Below, in pieces: positions 5,403 to 6,610 of a stretch of DNA of 6,610 nt. The notes below the pieces were generated by a model. It worked only from the letters and a program-made list of their open reading frames with translations, searched no databases and had not been told where the DNA came from. This DNA comes from RGIG464 sp045643185 (GTDB lineage: Bacteria > Myxococcota_A > Bradymonadia > UBA4248). Positions within the stretch are counted from its first letter, which is position 1. Every line of letters starts with the position of its first letter. Made by a program: the position numbers and the translations under genes. The stretch lies in the NCBI GenBank assembly GCA_045643185.1, contig JAZUKH010000136.1, positions 1-6,610 on the forward strand. Direction: 5' to 3'.

Positions 5403-6110
5403 TCATGCATGATCTATCCATTTGCCGTTGATCAGGAGCTGGTTGGGGCGGTAATTGGCTTTGTATTGCATTTTGGGGCAGTCGGGCACCCACAAACCGG
5501 GATAGTAATAAGGAATTTTGAGCGTATAGGTCATGGAGATCTCTGCAAGCATTGAAAATACGCCGACGGAACGTTTGGCATAGTCTGGATCGAACATGTG
5601 ATAAACGCTTGAAAAGGCTTTTTGGGGAATGACATCGATGATGGACAAGCCGATCATTTTGCCATGGAGCATGTATCGTAGGATCGCCGTGGATGGAAAG
5701 GCGTAGAACAGCGTCATGAGGGTTCGGTAGGAAGTATCCTGTGTCGAATCGGGATGCTGATAAGCCATGTAGCGTTGATAGAGATCGTAATCATCCTTGG
5801 TTGGGATGGGGGCACCGATCAAGATCTCGACATCGGCATTTTTGTGAAGGATGTGGCGTTGTTTTTTGGATGGGTGGAACGTCGTGGGATCGATGCGCAT
5901 GGGAATGCATCGGTCGCAGTGTTCGCACTGGGTGCTGTAAAAAATGTCACCGCTATGTCGAAAGCCGCGTTCGATGAGGGGGGCGTGAAGTTCATTTGGC
6001 AGTCCGGGACAACTGATAGCCAAGATACGTTCTTTGTGGCCTTCCAGATAGGGACAATCGCCGGAATCGACCAGTGTCATTTTCTGAATAATTTCGTCGA
6101 CAGAAATCAC
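5403..6110 (-). CDS. bpt: Aspartate/glutamate leucyl- (or arginyl-) tRNA-protein transferase
   Basis: This 235-residue protein is close to the normal bacterial Bpt/ATE length. The enzyme transfers Leu (Bpt) or Arg (ATE) from its tRNA to proteins with an N-terminal Asp or Glu, creating an N-degron read by ClpS for ClpAP. Family blocks are clear: CPYLEG (19-24); RGFRHSGDIFY (48-58), followed by the cysteines of CEHCDRC (62, 65, 68) and IPMRI; FHPSKKQR (78-85); VYHMFDPDYAKRSVGVFSML (169-188); and YYYPGLWVPDCPKMQYKANY (201-220), a GNAT-like C-terminal half. The start is GTG, chosen because a perfect AAGGAGG stands five bases before it; an ATG ten codons inside has none. The site overlaps the stop codon of the yunG-like gene, so the two are co-transcribed and probably translationally coupled. 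The donor amino acid cannot be told from sequence; Leu is the known bacterial activity. Confidence 0.93.
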   Translation of the reverse strand: MISVDEIIQKMTLVDSGDCPYLEGHKERILAISCPGLPNELHAPLIERGFRHSGDIFYSTQCEHCDRCIPMRIDPTTFHPSKKQRHILHKNADVEILIGAPIPTKDDYDLYQRYMAYQHPDSTQDTSYRTLMTLFYAFPSTAILRYMLHGKMIGLSIIDVIPQKAFSSVYHMFDPDYAKRSVGVFSMLAEISMTYTLKIPYYYPGLWVPDCPKMQYKANYRPNQLLINGKWIDHA

Positions 6111-6115
6111 CAGCG

Positions 6116-6122
6116 CCTCCTT
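6116..6122 (-). promoter_or_regulatory. Perfect ribosome binding site of bpt overlapping the upstream stop codon
   Basis: The minus strand reads TAAGGAGG, where TAA (6123-6121) ends the yunG-like gene and AAGGAGG is a full anti-16S match five bases before the GTG start. It supports the GTG start and suggests that ribosomes ending the first gene reinitiate on the second. Confidence 0.85.
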
Positions 6123-6552
6123 AAACGGCGTATTTTCGATTCAACTGGTCCTTGAGGAACTCGTAGCGCAAACGTTTTTCTTCTTTGGCGAAGTGGATTT
6201 CGCGCGACTGTTCTGGATTGTTTGTGTAGTTGAGGACTTCGTCGCCGAATTGCTCACTGGTGAGGTCAAACAGGCAGTTTTTGACGACGTTGTAGCAGTG
6301 AAAATTCCCGTCTGGGCGCGGAATGCCGTAGACGGTGCCGCCGAAGATGTCTTGGACGAGGAACGCGGTGATGGAGCACTGACCGAGGGTCGGATTTTTC
6401 GGCGACCAGTGGTCACGCAGTCGTGGCGCGCAAGTGTTGCGGCACCAAATTTGTGTGAGCGCGTCGTAGAGTTCACCTGGGGTTTGAATCGTGGGAAGCG
6501 TGGATGCCAACACGGTATTGGCGCATTCATGACCGTAGAATTTATAGGACAT
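6121..6552 (-). CDS. YunG-like family protein of unknown function
   Basis: This 143-residue soluble protein has no signal peptide or membrane segment. The start ATG has AGGA eight bases upstream. The core LGQCSITAFLVQDIFGG (56-72), followed by DGNFHCYNVV (81-90) and LFDLTSEQFG (94-103), matches the pattern I recall for Bacillus YunG and relatives. The ordered, conserved-looking Cys59, His85 and Asp96 resemble the Cys-His-Asp arrangement of papain/transglutaminase-like enzymes, but catalysis has not been shown and this is inference. The last 25 residues (118-142) are highly charged and probably form a helix. The gene ends two bases inside the ribosome binding site of bpt and is the first visible gene of that unit. 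Its job is unknown; linkage to bpt could mean a role in protein tagging or N-terminal processing, or may be accidental. Confidence 0.85.
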   Translation of the reverse strand: MSYKFYGHECANTVLASTLPTIQTPGELYDALTQIWCRNTCAPRLRDHWSPKNPTLGQCSITAFLVQDIFGGTVYGIPRPDGNFHCYNVVKNCLFDLTSEQFGDEVLNYTNNPEQSREIHFAKEEKRLRYEFLKDQLNRKYAV

Positions 6553-6592
6553 GGTAAAGATCCTGAGAATGAGAAGACATTTGGTTTTAAGG

Positions 6593-6608
6593 CCCTGCCA
6601 GGCGAGGG
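6593..6608 (-). other. Possible hairpin at the window edge
   Basis: CCCT (6593-6596) can pair with AGGG (6605-6608), with GCC/GGC continuing inside after a bulged G. On the minus strand it is followed only by CCTTAAAACC. It could be the terminator of an upstream minus-strand gene or part of that gene's end, but the window stops here and neither can be decided. No promoter for the yunG-like gene is visible in the 58 bases before its start. Confidence 0.25.
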
Positions 6609-6610
6609 GG

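Noticed and set aside
5754..6155. Plus-strand open frame opposite bpt
   Set aside because: It lies antisense to highly conserved transferase blocks and crosses the bpt/yunG junction without a ribosome site.

Overview
The window begins inside the last part of a ribosomal RNA operon: bases 1-61 are the 3' half of a 5S rRNA, followed by a T-tract. It then carries five complete protein genes in two convergent groups. Base composition is moderate. Three features suggest a Gram-negative, delta-proteobacterium/Myxococcota-like host, possibly the Bradymonadales: a Lys-rich, Cys-anchored lipoprotein with a Gly/Pro/Glu/Asn linker, a bacterial-type N-end-rule transferase, and the style of the 5S end. 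This taxonomic guess is inference, and no single gene here is decisive.

Layout. 1-61: 5S rRNA 3' end (+). 62-505: non-coding spacer containing a diverged pair of about 45-bp direct repeats (78-122 and 226-271) and two strong palindromes (154-180 and 261-289) that share the octamer GACGTGCG. 506-1672 (+): GT4-type glycosyltransferase. 1673-1762: short gap with a long-range inverted repeat. 1763-3799 (+): five-TM, LTA-synthase/MdoB-like sulfatase-fold phosphotransferase. 3808-3852: strong intrinsic terminator. 3870-5306 (-): SGNH/GDSL esterase lipoprotein with an 18-bp tandem repeat in its linker. 5403-6110 (-): aspartate/glutamate leucyl- (or arginyl-) tRNA-protein transferase, GTG start. 6121-6552 (-): YunG-like small protein, directly upstream of the transferase and almost certainly co-transcribed with it.

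How the genes may work together. The + strand pair (cytoplasmic GT-B sugar transferase plus membrane phosphotransferase with an outward-facing catalytic domain) fits synthesis and phospho-substituent decoration of a surface glycan or glycolipid. The convergent lipoprotein esterase is also an envelope enzyme acting on an unknown, probably carbohydrate, ester. The yunG-like/bpt pair is cytoplasmic; the transferase would tag proteins bearing N-terminal acidic residues for ClpS/ClpAP degradation. I see no mobile element genes, CRISPR array, toxin-antitoxin pair or clear new multigene system. The least explained material is the palindrome/repeat cluster behind the 5S gene, followed by the altered catalytic motif of the SGNH enzyme and the uncharacterised yunG-like partner of bpt.
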